A stretch of 32,740 nt of DNA. Origin: an uncultured Sutterella sp. GTDB taxonomy: Bacteria > Pseudomonadota > Gammaproteobacteria > Burkholderiales > Burkholderiaceae_F. Under the pieces are notes generated by a model. The model did no database searches. It was not told the DNA's origin and saw nothing but the letters and a program-made list of their open reading frames with translations. The first letter of the stretch is position 1. Every line of letters starts with the position of its first letter. Both the position numbers and the translations under genes were made by a program. This document shows positions 13,372-20,670 of the stretch, piece after piece. The stretch spans positions 1 to 32,740 of the forward strand of contig CAJKCQ010000019.1 of assembly GCA_905198475.1 (NCBI GenBank). Reading direction: 5' to 3'.

Positions 13372-14391
13372 ATGGCGAACACTGCTCTCCTCAAGCCCAC
13401 CAGCGTCGACGTCGACGTTGATCCGCAGAACCCCAACAAGGCCGTCATCACGCTCGAACCGTTCGAGCGCGGGTACGGTCACACGCTCGGCAACGCCCTG
13501 CGCCGCATCCTGCTCTCCTCCATGGTCGGCTTTGCCCCCACGGAAGCGCAGATCACCGGCATCGTGCACGAGTACTCCCAGATCGACGGCGTCCTCGAGG
13601 ACGTGGTCGACATCCTGCTCAACCTCAAGGGCGTGGTCTTCAAGCTCGAGAAGCGCGATGAAGTCACGGTGATGCTGCGCAAGGACGGTGAAGGCACGGT
13701 CACGGCCGCCGACTTCGATCTTCCGCACGACGTCACGGTCCTCAACCCCGAGCACGTGATCGCCCACCTCTCCGGCGGCCGCCTCGAGATGCAGGTGAAG
13801 ATTGAGAAGGGCCGAGGCTATCAGCCCGGCGACGTCCGCGGCTTCCGCGACGACTACTCGAAGAGCTCCATCGGCCGCATCATCATGGATGCGTCCTTCT
13901 CGCCGATCCGCCGCGTCGCCTACCAGGTGATGGCCGCCCGCGTCGCTCAGCGCACCGACCTCGACAAGCTCGAGATCACGATTGAGACGAACGGCGCCAT
14001 CGGCCCCGAAGAGGCCCTGCGCGAGTCCGTGCGCATCCTCCAGGACCAGCTCGCCGTCTTCGGTTCGATCCATCCGGAACAGGGCCTCGAAGGCCAGAAG
14101 GCCGACACCGCCGCGAACAATCCGCCGCCGCTCGACCCGATCCTGCTGCGCCCGGTCGACGACCTCGAACTCACGGTCCGTTCGGCCAACTGCCTCAAGG
14201 CCGAGAGCATCTACTTCATCGGCGACCTCATCCAGCGCACCGAGAACGAGCTCCTCAAGACTCCGAACCTCGGCCGCAAGTCGCTCAACGAGATCAAGGA
14301 AACGCTCGCCGCCCACGGCCTCACGCTCGGCTCCAAGCTCGAGAACTGGCCGCCCGCCGGCAACAACGGCATGAACGGTCTCGAGCGCTGA
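13372..14391 (+). CDS. rpoA: DNA-directed RNA polymerase subunit alpha
   Basis: The 339-residue alpha subunit has the N-terminal dimerisation domain (residues 1 to about 235). Landmarks there are LEPFERGYGHTLGNALRRILLSSMVGFAPTEAQI and the VMAARVAQRTDLDKLEI region. A flexible linker (about 240-258) leads to the C-terminal domain that contacts UP elements and activators, with DDLELTVRSANCLKAESI, LIQRTENELLKTPNLGRKSLNEIKETLAAHGLTLG. A short extra tail, PPAGNNGMNGLER, ends it. The gene is flanked on both sides by terminator-like and promoter-like sequence, so it appears to be its own unit. Confidence 0.98.
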   Translation: MANTALLKPTSVDVDVDPQNPNKAVITLEPFERGYGHTLGNALRRILLSSMVGFAPTEAQITGIVHEYSQIDGVLEDVVDILLNLKGVVFKLEKRDEVTVMLRKDGEGTVTAADFDLPHDVTVLNPEHVIAHLSGGRLEMQVKIEKGRGYQPGDVRGFRDDYSKSSIGRIIMDASFSPIRRVAYQVMAARVAQRTDLDKLEITIETNGAIGPEEALRESVRILQDQLAVFGSIHPEQGLEGQKADTAANNPPPLDPILLRPVDDLELTVRSANCLKAESIYFIGDLIQRTENELLKTPNLGRKSLNEIKETLAAHGLTLGSKLENWPPAGNNGMNGLER

Positions 14392-14411
14392 GTCTTTTTC
14401 AGCTCTCAGAC

Positions 14412-14441
14412 TTGAAGACGAAGGGCGCGGTCCGCTAAAAT
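14412..14441 (+). promoter_or_regulatory. Sigma70 promoter for rplQ
   Basis: TTGAAG (14412-14417), 18 bases, TAAAAT (14436-14441). The segment GCTAAAATCGCGCCTTTC (14434-14451) is 17/18 identical to the rplC promoter. GGCGCG (14424-14429) and CGCGCC (14442-14447) bracket the -10 and run into TTTCGTTT, so the same bases could also act as a weak terminator for rpoA readthrough. Confidence 0.6.
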
Positions 14442-14526
14442 CGCGCCTTTCGTTTGTACCGCGTCCCCACCCGACCGCTTCACTTCCGAAGTGAGGATAG
14501 AAGATGACGGGGAGGGCGCTCCCAAG

Positions 14527-14555
14527 CCGGCGCATCCGCGCCGGCCGGATTTTTT
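14527..14555 (+). promoter_or_regulatory. Terminator-like hairpin in the rplQ leader
   Basis: CCGGCGC (14527-14533) and GCGCCGG (14538-14544) form a 7-bp stem with loop ATCC. Six Ts (14550-14555) follow after a 5-base gap, only 20 bases before the rplQ ATG and downstream of its promoter. It could be a leaky attenuator, or a terminator for long rpoA transcripts. The gap between stem and T-run weakens the case. Confidence 0.4.
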
Positions 14556-14575
14556 AGATTCAAGGAAGCAAAAAA

Positions 14576-15007
14576 ATGCGTCACCGCAACGGCTACCGCA
14601 AGCTCAACCGCACCTCCTCGCACCGCCTCTCCATGCTCCGCAACATGGCCTGCTCGCTCATCACGCATGAAGCGATTCGCACCACGCTGCCGAAGGCCAA
14701 GGAGCTGCGCCGCGTCGTCGAACCCCTGATCACGCTCGCCAAGGAGCCCACCGTCGCCAACAAGCGCCTCGCCTTCAACCGCCTGCGCGACCGCGACGTC
14801 GTCGTCAAGCTCTTCAACGAAGTCGCTCCGCGCTTCGCCAACCGTCAGGGCGGCTACACCCGCATCCTGAAGATGGGCTTCCGCAACGGCGACAACGCCC
14901 CGATGGCCTACATGGAACTCACCGAGCGCGCCGCCGCCGTTGAGGAAGTCGCCGCGCCGGCTCCCGCCGCCGCCGCCGCTCCCGCCGAGGACGTCAAGGC
15001 TGAGTAA
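14576..15007 (+). CDS. rplQ: 50S ribosomal protein L17
   Basis: L17 sits near the exit tunnel. The product begins MRHRNGYRKLNRTSSHRLSMLRNMACSLI.HEAIRTTLPKAKELRRVVEPLITLAK, the L17 signature, and includes GGYTRILKMGFRNGDNAPMAYMEL. At 143 residues it is longer than the 127-131 usual in proteobacteria. The excess is an Ala/Pro/Glu-rich tail from about residue 120, probably disordered. AAGGAAG precedes the start, and a terminator follows. Confidence 0.97.
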   Translation: MRHRNGYRKLNRTSSHRLSMLRNMACSLITHEAIRTTLPKAKELRRVVEPLITLAKEPTVANKRLAFNRLRDRDVVVKLFNEVAPRFANRQGGYTRILKMGFRNGDNAPMAYMELTERAAAVEEVAAPAPAAAAAPAEDVKAE

Positions 15008-15058
15008 TCGGTCCGCGGCGCGCCCCTCGTGAGGTGCGCCGGATCCGAACCCGTCGAG

Positions 15059-15094
15059 AGCCCGCTCTCTCCCATCGTGGAGGCGCGGGCTTTT
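15059..15094 (+). terminator. Intrinsic terminator of rplQ
   Basis: AGCCCGC (15059-15065) and GCGGGCT (15085-15091) form a 7-bp stem with a 19-base loop, followed by TTTTGC. It closes the ribosomal cluster 51 bases after the rplQ stop. The large loop makes it weaker than the other terminators in the window. Confidence 0.6.
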
Positions 15095-15118
15095 GCATAT
15101 CCGCAGGAGAGAGACCTC

Positions 15119-15502
15119 ATGGACAGCATGCGCATCGACAAATGGCTCTGGGCCGCCCGCTTCTTCAAGACCCGCTCGCTCGCACAGGACGAGGTGGGGC
15201 TCGGGCGTGTCCTCGTGGGCGGGCAGCGCGCCAAGCCCTCGCGCGACGTGCGCGTCGGCGACCGGCTGGAGATCCACCGCGGCGAGGAGACCTTCACCGT
15301 CTACGTCGAGGGGCTCTCCAACGTCCGCGGTCCCGCCGCCGCAGCGCAGCAGCTCTACCGCGAGACCGAGGAGAGCCGCGTCGCCCGCGAGACGAAGAAG
15401 GCCGCCATGAAGCTCGCGTTCGAACCCTCGACCACGATCCGGCAGGGGCGTCCGACGAAGCGCGAGGGGCGGGAGCTGCGCCGCTTCAAGGAAAGCTTCT
15501 GA
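15119..15502 (+). CDS. hslR: S4-domain RNA-binding protein, Hsp15-like
   Basis: The 127-residue product begins MDSMRIDKWLWAARFFKTRSLAQ.E, followed by GRVLVGGQRAKPSRDVRVGDRLEI, a canonical S4 RNA-binding domain (about residues 5-65). A basic C-terminal helix (ETKKAAMKLAF...GRPTKREGRELRRF) completes it. This matches Hsp15/HslR, which binds 50S subunits carrying stalled nascent chains and helps recycle them. ATG 15119 is eight bases from AGGAGA; ATG 15128 is a less well placed alternative. It is convergent with hemB across a strong bidirectional terminator. Confidence 0.88.
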   Translation: MDSMRIDKWLWAARFFKTRSLAQDEVGLGRVLVGGQRAKPSRDVRVGDRLEIHRGEETFTVYVEGLSNVRGPAAAAQQLYRETEESRVARETKKAAMKLAFEPSTTIRQGRPTKREGRELRRFKESF

Positions 15503-15524
15503 CCGCCCGGACCTTCAGCAGAAT

Positions 15525-15575
15525 GAAGAACGGCCCGCCGTCCCCTCAGGAGGGAGCGGCGGGCCGTTCTTCTTC
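15525..15575. terminator. Bidirectional terminator between hslR and hemB
   Basis: A 16-bp perfect stem pairs 15525-15540 with 15557-15572 (core AACGGCCCGCCG / CGGCGGGCCGTT). It ends in TTCTTCTTC on the + strand. The arms also give Ts on the opposite strand. It separates the convergent hslR and hemB genes. Confidence 0.88.
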
Positions 15576-15603
15576 AGATGGCCTCGGCTTCAGGCGGGTC
15601 GCC

Positions 15604-16617
15604 TTAGTAGCTGTAGCCTTCCTTGATCCAGCGCGCGACGTCGAGCGCGCAGTACGTGAGGATGCCGTCGGCGCCCGCACGCTTGAAGCACACCATCGTC
15701 TCGAAGGTGATCTTCTTCTCGTCGATTGCGCCCGCGGCGGCGGCGAACTTGATCATCGCGTATTCACCCGACACGTGATAGGCGAAGGTCGGCGCGCCGA
15801 ACTCCTGCTTCACGCGCCAGAGAACGTCGAGGTAGGGCACGCCCGGCTTGACCATCACCATGTCGGCGCCTTCGGCGAGGTCGAGCCCCACCTCCCAGAG
15901 CGCCTCGTTGCCGTTGGCCGGGTCCTGCTGGTAGACGGCCTTGTTCGACTTGCCGAGGTTCGAGGAGGAACCGACGGCGTCGCGGAACGGGCCGTAGTAG
16001 CTCGAGGCGTACTTGGCCGAGTAGGCCATGATGCGCGTGTTGATGAGGCCTTCGGCTTCGAGCGCCTTGCGGATCACGCCGATGCGGCCGTCCATCATGT
16101 CGGACGGGGCGACCACGTCCGCACCCGCCTTCGCCTGGGCCATCACCTGGCGCACGAGCATCTCGATCGTCTCGTCGTTGAGGATGTAGCCCGTCTCGTC
16201 GATGAGGCCGTCCTGGCCGTGGGTCGTGTACGGGTCGAGCGCGACGTCGCACATCACGCCCAGCTGCGGGTAGGCGGCCTTCAGGGCCTTGACGGCGCGC
16301 GGAATGAGGCCGTCGGGATTGGCCGCCTCGCGGCCGTCCGGGGTCTTGAGGTCGTCCTCGATGTGCGGGAAGAGCGCGATCATCGGGATGCCGAGCTCGA
16401 CGCATTCGCCGGCGACCTTCAGAAGCTCGTCGATCGTGAGGCGGTCCACGCCGGGCATGCTCGGCACGGGCTCGCGTCGGGCGGCCCCCTCCATCACGAA
16501 GACCGGAAGGATGAGGTCGTTCGGCGTGACCACGTTCTCGCGCATGAGGCGGCGGGAGAAGTCGTCATGACGCATGCGGCGCATGCGCACCATCGGATAG
16601 GCACCAAGAGTCTGCAT
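15604..16617 (-). CDS. hemB: Delta-aminolevulinic acid dehydratase (porphobilinogen synthase)
   Basis: HemB condenses two 5-aminolevulinate molecules to porphobilinogen in haem synthesis. The 337-residue product carries both active-site lysines: Lys202 in MAYSAKYASSYYGPFR and the Schiff-base Lys257 in DMVMVKPGVPYLD. The metal site reads DVALDPYTTHGQDG (residues 124-137), with Asp where zinc enzymes have three Cys. That predicts the zinc-independent, Mg/K-type enzyme as in Pseudomonas. engB lies seven bases upstream on the same strand, so the two are probably one transcript. Confidence 0.97.
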   Translation of the reverse strand: MQTLGAYPMVRMRRMRHDDFSRRLMRENVVTPNDLILPVFVMEGAARREPVPSMPGVDRLTIDELLKVAGECVELGIPMIALFPHIEDDLKTPDGREAANPDGLIPRAVKALKAAYPQLGVMCDVALDPYTTHGQDGLIDETGYILNDETIEMLVRQVMAQAKAGADVVAPSDMMDGRIGVIRKALEAEGLINTRIMAYSAKYASSYYGPFRDAVGSSSNLGKSNKAVYQQDPANGNEALWEVGLDLAEGADMVMVKPGVPYLDVLWRVKQEFGAPTFAYHVSGEYAMIKFAAAAGAIDEKKITFETMVCFKRAGADGILTYCALDVARWIKEGYSY

Positions 16618-16624
16618 TTGGAAA

Positions 16625-17317
16625 TTACCTCTGAGTGGACCCGGAGCCTTCGCTTCGGGTGGAAACGGGAGCCGCGGCGGCGGGGGCGGCGGGCGCCGGC
16701 AGCCAGGATTCGAGCGTGCGGGCGAGCTCTTCGACGCCCTCGCGCTTCAGACCGGAGAAGAACTGCACGCTCACCTGGGGACCGAAGGCCGCGGCGCGGG
16801 CTTCGGCCGCCTTCAGGGTGGCGCGGCGCTCCATGTTCTTGATCTGGTCGCACTTGTTGAGTAGCCAGAGCATCTTCACTTCGGGGCGGCCGCGCATGAA
16901 CTCGATGAGCCACTCGTCGGTCGGCATGAAGGGACGGCGCGCGTCCATCACGATCACAAGGCCCGCGAGCTGCTCGCGCTTGGCGATGTAGCCGCCCACG
17001 AGGTCGGACCAGGAGCCGCGCACGGACTCGTTTGCCTTGGCGAAGCCGTAGCCCGGCAGGTCCACGAGGCGGCCGACCGTTTCGCGCGCGCGCCCGTCGG
17101 GCGTCTTGCGCGAGAGTTCGAAGAAGTTGATGAGCTGCGTGCGCCCGGGCGTCTTCGAGGCGAAGGCGAGGCGCGTCTTGCGCGTGAGCACGTTGATCGT
17201 GGTCGACTTGCCGGCGTTGGAACGGCCGGCGAAGGCGATTTCGGGCTCAAGGTCCGTCGGCAGGCCGGAGAGCTTGGCGGCGGAAATTTGGAAGCGGGCG
17301 GAATCGAAGAGGCTCAC
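16625..17317 (-). CDS. engB: Ribosome biogenesis GTP-binding protein EngB/YsxC
   Basis: EngB is an essential GTPase in 50S assembly. The 230-residue product has G1 GRSNAGKS (31-38), a G2 threonine in PGRTQ (57-61), G3 DLPG (86-89) in VDLPGYGFAKA, and G4 NKCD (154-157). The C-terminus after about residue 208 is an Ala/Pro/Ser tail absent from most relatives. Translation starts at GTG 17317 with no clear Shine-Dalgarno. hemB follows after seven bases; engB-hemB proximity near rplQ is conserved in Burkholderiales. Confidence 0.96.
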   Translation of the reverse strand: MSLFDSARFQISAAKLSGLPTDLEPEIAFAGRSNAGKSTTINVLTRKTRLAFASKTPGRTQLINFFELSRKTPDGRARETVGRLVDLPGYGFAKANESVRGSWSDLVGGYIAKREQLAGLVIVMDARRPFMPTDEWLIEFMRGRPEVKMLWLLNKCDQIKNMERRATLKAAEARAAAFGPQVSVQFFSGLKREGVEELARTLESWLPAPAAPAAAAPVSTRSEGSGSTQR

Positions 17318-17404
17318 GGAGAAACGGAATCCGAAAAAAGGACGGTGCGCAGGGCGAGGCGCTGCGGCCCCGGAACGCCCCGGACATCACCGGGAAAAAG
17401 CCTC

Positions 17405-17410
17405 ATTATC
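17405..17410 (-). promoter_or_regulatory. Candidate -10 box for engB-hemB
   Basis: Read on the - strand, GATAAT (17410 to 17405) differs from consensus at one position and would give a leader of about 80 bases to the engB GTG. No convincing -35 box is spaced correctly, so this is tentative. The 167-base gap 17318-17484 holds no gene. Confidence 0.3.
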
Positions 17411-17484
17411 GTAGAAATCCGATCTTACCCGCGGGTTAAAGCGCTTTGGCCGGAGGCGGCGGACGCCGCCCCCGCGTGCCGTCG

Positions 17485-18531
17485 TCAGAGGCTCCGGCCG
17501 AAGACGTCGTTCGTCTGCATCGTGGTGCGGATGAAGGTCGTGCGCATCGTGAGCTCCTTGAGCCGCCGCGCGCCCACGTAGGTGCACGCCGAGCGCACGC
17601 CGCCGAGGATCCCCTGCACGGTGTCCTCAACGGGACCGCGCGCCGGGATCAGCACGGACTTCCCTTCGGCGGCGCGGTACTTGGCGACGCCGCCCGCGTA
17701 CTTGTCCATCGCGTCCTTGCTGCTCATGCCGTAGAAGCGCTTGTAGAGCTTGCCCTCGAGCTTGACCGTGTCGCCCGCGGCCTCGTCGTGGCCGGCGAGC
17801 ATGCCGCCGAGCATCACGAAGTCGGCGCCGCCGCCGAAGGCCTTGGCGATGTCGCCCGGTACCGTGCAGCCGCCGTCGGCGCAGATGCGCCCGCCGAGGC
17901 CGTGCGCGGCGTCGGCGCACTCGATGATCGCGGAGAGCTGCGGGTACCCGACGCCCGTCATCTTGCGGGTCGTGCAGACCGAGCCCGGCCCGATGCCGAC
18001 CTTGACGATGTCGGCGCCCGCGAGGAGGAGCTCTTCGGTCATGTCGCCCGTGACGACGTTGCCCGCCATCACGACGCATTCCGGGCAGGCCTCGCGGACC
18101 TTCTTCACGAAGGCGACGAAGGCTTCGGTGTAGCCGTTGGCGACGTCGATGCAGAGGTACTTCACCGCGCCCTGCGGAGCCTTGGCGCGCACGGCGAGGA
18201 ACTTCTCCCAGTCCGAGTCCGAGATGCCGAGCGAGTAGAAGGCCGTGTGCTTCGCCTCAAGCTCGGAGAAGAACGCGACGTACTCCTCGACCGAATAGTG
18301 CTTGCACAGCGCCGTGGACATGCCGTGACGGCCGAGCGCACGGGCCATCTCGAAGGTGCCCGTCGTGTCCATGTTCGCCGCGATGATCGGGATGGCGTGG
18401 TACGCCTCGGGGGAGTGGCGGAACTTGAACTCGCGCGTGATGTCCACCTCGCTGCGGCTCGTGAGGGTGGAGCGCTTCGGGCGGATGAGGACGTCCTTGA
18501 AGTCGAGACGGACGGTGTTTTCGATGTGCAT
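17485..18531 (-). CDS. guaC: GMP reductase
   Basis: GuaC converts GMP to IMP with NADPH, returning guanine nucleotides to the purine pool. The 348-residue product begins MHIENTVRLDFKDVLIRPKRSTL, nearly the E. coli GuaC start. The catalytic loop GIGPGSVCTTRKMTGVGYPQ carries Cys186 at the expected place, and the flap and phosphate-binding GGGADFVMLGGMLAGHDE are present. No CBS domain is inserted, which together with the N-terminus separates it from IMP dehydrogenase. ATG 18531 follows GAGGAGG at good spacing; the frame open further upstream is not coding. Confidence 0.95.
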   Translation of the reverse strand: MHIENTVRLDFKDVLIRPKRSTLTSRSEVDITREFKFRHSPEAYHAIPIIAANMDTTGTFEMARALGRHGMSTALCKHYSVEEYVAFFSELEAKHTAFYSLGISDSDWEKFLAVRAKAPQGAVKYLCIDVANGYTEAFVAFVKKVREACPECVVMAGNVVTGDMTEELLLAGADIVKVGIGPGSVCTTRKMTGVGYPQLSAIIECADAAHGLGGRICADGGCTVPGDIAKAFGGGADFVMLGGMLAGHDEAAGDTVKLEGKLYKRFYGMSSKDAMDKYAGGVAKYRAAEGKSVLIPARGPVEDTVQGILGGVRSACTYVGARRLKELTMRTTFIRTTMQTNDVFGRSL

Positions 18532-18624
18532 GGATCGGTGCCTCCTCAAGGGGCCTGGGCGCACGGCCCCCTTCGGGCCCGCACGCGGAGTGTTCGGAGC
18601 AGTCCGCGCGGCGGAGTGCGGACA

Positions 18625-18666
18625 CAAAAAACGCCGCATTCCGGGGAGCTCCCGGAATCCGGCGTT
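18625..18666 (-). terminator. Intrinsic terminator of lysA
   Basis: On the - strand, ACGCCG-G-ATTCCGGG pairs with CCCGGAAT-G-CGGCGT and is followed by TTTTTT. The stem spans 18665 down to 18631. It terminates lptM-lysA before guaC. The remaining gap to guaC is a GC-rich leader with no clear promoter. Confidence 0.85.
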
Positions 18667-18701
18667 GATTGATTCTACAGAATTTTCGCCTGCGGCCGCC
18701 G

Positions 18702-20096
18702 TCAGTCGGCGACTCGGCGGCGCTGCGAGAAGCCGAGGGCCTCCTCGAAGAGCCGGTCGGCGTGCGCGGGGTCGACGGCCGGGGAGGCGAAGCCGAGCCG
18801 CGCCTCGCCTGCCGAGAGGTCGAGCACCGTCTGCGGGCGGCGCAGCGGCAGCACCCGGCCGCCGTCGACCATCACCTCCATCGGCAGCGGCCGGGAGTTG
18901 TAGGTCGAGGCCATCGACATGCCGTAGGCGCCCGCGGTGCGCACGGCGAGCAGGTCGCCCGCCTCGACGGCGAGGTCGCGGTCGTTGCCGAGGAAGTCGG
19001 TGGACTCGCACACGGGGCCGACCACGTTGAGGATCTGGCGCTTCGCCTTCGGATTGGGGCGCACGGGCTCGATCGCGTGGTAGCTGCCGTAGATCGCCGG
19101 ACGGATGAGCTCGGTCATCGAGGCGTCCACGATGCAGAACTGCCGCTCGAAGAGCCCCGACTTCAGGTACTGCACGGTCGTGAGGAGCACCGCCGCCTGC
19201 GCGATGATCGAGCGGCCGGGCTCGACGAAGATCTCGATGTCGGGAATGTGCACTTCGCGCCGCACCGCTTCGACGAGGGCGGGGATGAGCACGGAGGGCT
19301 CAAGGGCCTTCTCCTCGGGGTGGTAGGCGACGCCCGCACCGCCGCCGAGGTCGATGTGCGAGAGCGTGATGCCGCGCTTCTGAAGCTCGTTGACGAACTT
19401 CGCGAGCACCTCGACCATCTGCAGATACGGGGCGACGGATTCGACGAGGCTGCCGATGTGGCAGGAGATGCCCTCGATGTGGATGTTCGGGAGCTTCGCG
19501 GCCTTCTCGTAGAGCGGGATCACCTCGGTGAGCTTCACGCCGAACTTCGAGTCGCCGAGTCCCGTCGCGACGTGCGCGTCCACGTGCGCGTCGATGTTGG
19601 GGTTGACGCGCACCGAGACGTGCGCGGTGCGCCCAAGCGCGAGGGCGACGTCGTGGATGCGGTCGAGCTCCGCGGGGCTCTCGATGTTGAAGCACCGGAT
19701 GCCCGCCTCGAGCGCGAAGGCGATGTCCGCCTCGCCCTTGCCCACGCCCGAGTAGACGATCTTCTTCGGATCGCCGCCCGCCTCGAGGGCGCGCAGGATC
19801 TCTCCGCCGCTCACGCAGTCGAAGCCCGCGCCGAGCGAGGCGACGAGCTCGAGGATGCCGCGCGTGCTCGCGGCCTTGACGGCGTAGCAGACCTGGTGGG
19901 GCGCGTCGCCGAAGGCCGCCTCGTAGGCGCGCACGCGTTCGGCGACGGCCGCGCGGGAATAGACGTAGACGGGCGTGCCGTAGCGCCGGGCGACGTCCGC
20001 GAGCGCAACGTCCTCGCAGAAGAGCTCGCCCTCGGGCGTGCGCCAGAAGCCCACGCCCGTCGAAAGGGAGTCGGGACGGTTAAGATTCTCAGCCAT
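18702..20096 (-). CDS. lysA: Diaminopimelate decarboxylase
   Basis: LysA is the last step of lysine synthesis, a PLP enzyme that decarboxylates meso-diaminopimelate. The 464-residue product has the PLP lysine in YAVKAAST (Lys74), the phosphate-binding GGGAGV (251-256) and EPGRSI (292-297). CESTDFLG (Cys363) supplies an active-site residue across the dimer, and Tyr391 lies in GAYGMSMASTYN. It is about 45 residues longer than typical LysA; the extra sequence is mainly a C-terminal stretch from about residue 430. lptM lies three bases upstream, matching the lptM/lysA/cyaY neighbourhood in other proteobacteria. Confidence 0.96.
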   Translation of the reverse strand: MAENLNRPDSLSTGVGFWRTPEGELFCEDVALADVARRYGTPVYVYSRAAVAERVRAYEAAFGDAPHQVCYAVKAASTRGILELVASLGAGFDCVSGGEILRALEAGGDPKKIVYSGVGKGEADIAFALEAGIRCFNIESPAELDRIHDVALALGRTAHVSVRVNPNIDAHVDAHVATGLGDSKFGVKLTEVIPLYEKAAKLPNIHIEGISCHIGSLVESVAPYLQMVEVLAKFVNELQKRGITLSHIDLGGGAGVAYHPEEKALEPSVLIPALVEAVRREVHIPDIEIFVEPGRSIIAQAAVLLTTVQYLKSGLFERQFCIVDASMTELIRPAIYGSYHAIEPVRPNPKAKRQILNVVGPVCESTDFLGNDRDLAVEAGDLLAVRTAGAYGMSMASTYNSRPLPMEVMVDGGRVLPLRRPQTVLDLSAGEARLGFASPAVDPAHADRLFEEALGFSQRRRVAD

Positions 20097-20099
20097 GGT

Positions 20100-20234
20100 T
20101 CAGTCTCCAGCGGCGCCGGTTGCGGCGGGCGGTTCGTCGGGCATGTAGAGCGGCCCCTTCAGTCCGCACCCCGAAAGGGCGAGCGTGAGGAGCAGAGTGA
20201 TGCCGGCGATGCCGGCGGCGAAGGTTTTTTTCAT
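20100..20234 (-). CDS. lptM: Small lipoprotein LptM (YifL-like)
   Basis: This 44-residue product begins MKKTFAAGIAGITLLLTLALSG and has a lipobox ending at Cys23. The mature end opens CGLKGPLYMPDEPP, which matches the CG.KGPLY motif of LptM/YifL. In E. coli LptM binds the LptD-LptE lipopolysaccharide translocon and helps LptD oxidation. Its position between lysA and a divergent cyaY is the conserved context. No Shine-Dalgarno is visible and only 13 bases separate its ATG from the cyaY ATG. Its function here rests on motif and context. Confidence 0.85.
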   Translation of the reverse strand: MKKTFAAGIAGITLLLTLALSGCGLKGPLYMPDEPPAATGAAGD

Positions 20235-20247
20235 TGAGGGAAACGCA

Positions 20248-20553
20248 ATGACGGAAACGGAATTTCTCGAACTCGCCGAGGCGGAGATGAACCGCCTGCA
20301 GGACGAGGTCGAGGCGAAGTACGACGATGCGGACTGCACGCGCAGCGGCAACGTCCTCACCATCGAGCTCGAGGACGGCGCCGAGGTCGTGGTGAACATC
20401 CAGGCGCCCATGCAGGAGATCTGGCTCGCCTCGCATCTCGGGGGCTATCACTTCGCCCCCCGGGCGGGCGACTGGATCTCGTCGCGCGATGGACGGAACA
20501 TCCGCACGGTGCTCTTCGAGGCCCTGGACGCGCTCATCGCCCGCGGCCACTGA
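20248..20553 (+). CDS. cyaY: Iron-sulfur cluster assembly protein CyaY (frataxin)
   Basis: CyaY is the bacterial frataxin, an iron-binding regulator of the IscS-IscU assembly complex. The 101-residue product has an acidic first helix (MTETEFLELAEAEMNRLQDEVEAKYDDADC), then TIELEDGAEVVVNIQAPMQEIWLASHLGGYHF and W.SSRDGR, the frataxin beta-sheet core. GAGGG lies nine bases before ATG 20248; upstream in-frame starts would overlap lptM. It is transcribed divergently from lptM-lysA and convergently with mrcA. Confidence 0.94.
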   Translation: MTETEFLELAEAEMNRLQDEVEAKYDDADCTRSGNVLTIELEDGAEVVVNIQAPMQEIWLASHLGGYHFAPRAGDWISSRDGRNIRTVLFEALDALIARGH

Positions 20554-20587
20554 GGCGCCGCGCACGCACGCGCTCCACATTTTATCG

Positions 20588-20636
20588 GGCCCGCCGAAGC
20601 CGGCCGCTCCGCGGCCGGACCGGCGGGCCTTCTTTT
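20588..20636 (+). terminator. Intrinsic terminator of cyaY
   Basis: GGCCCGCCG (20588-20596) pairs with CGGCGGGCC (20621-20629), enclosing CGGCCGC (20601-20607) paired with GCGGCCG (20611-20617). TTCTTTT follows. It is a strong nested stem directed toward the + strand; the - strand side lacks a T-run, so mrcA may end differently. Confidence 0.85.
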
Positions 20637-20670
20637 CGCGGGGGGTTCTGCCGAGGCGTTCTGAGCCGCG

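Noticed and set aside
11890..14535. An open frame of about 880 codons on the - strand across rpsK, rpsD and rpoA
   Set aside because: It lies antisense to three conserved genes and crosses the rpsD terminator; its composition is that of a shadow frame in GC-rich DNA and no domain is recognisable.
17446..18672. A + strand frame of about 400 codons opposite guaC
   Set aside because: guaC on the - strand has the catalytic Cys186 loop and family start; the opposite frame has no motif.
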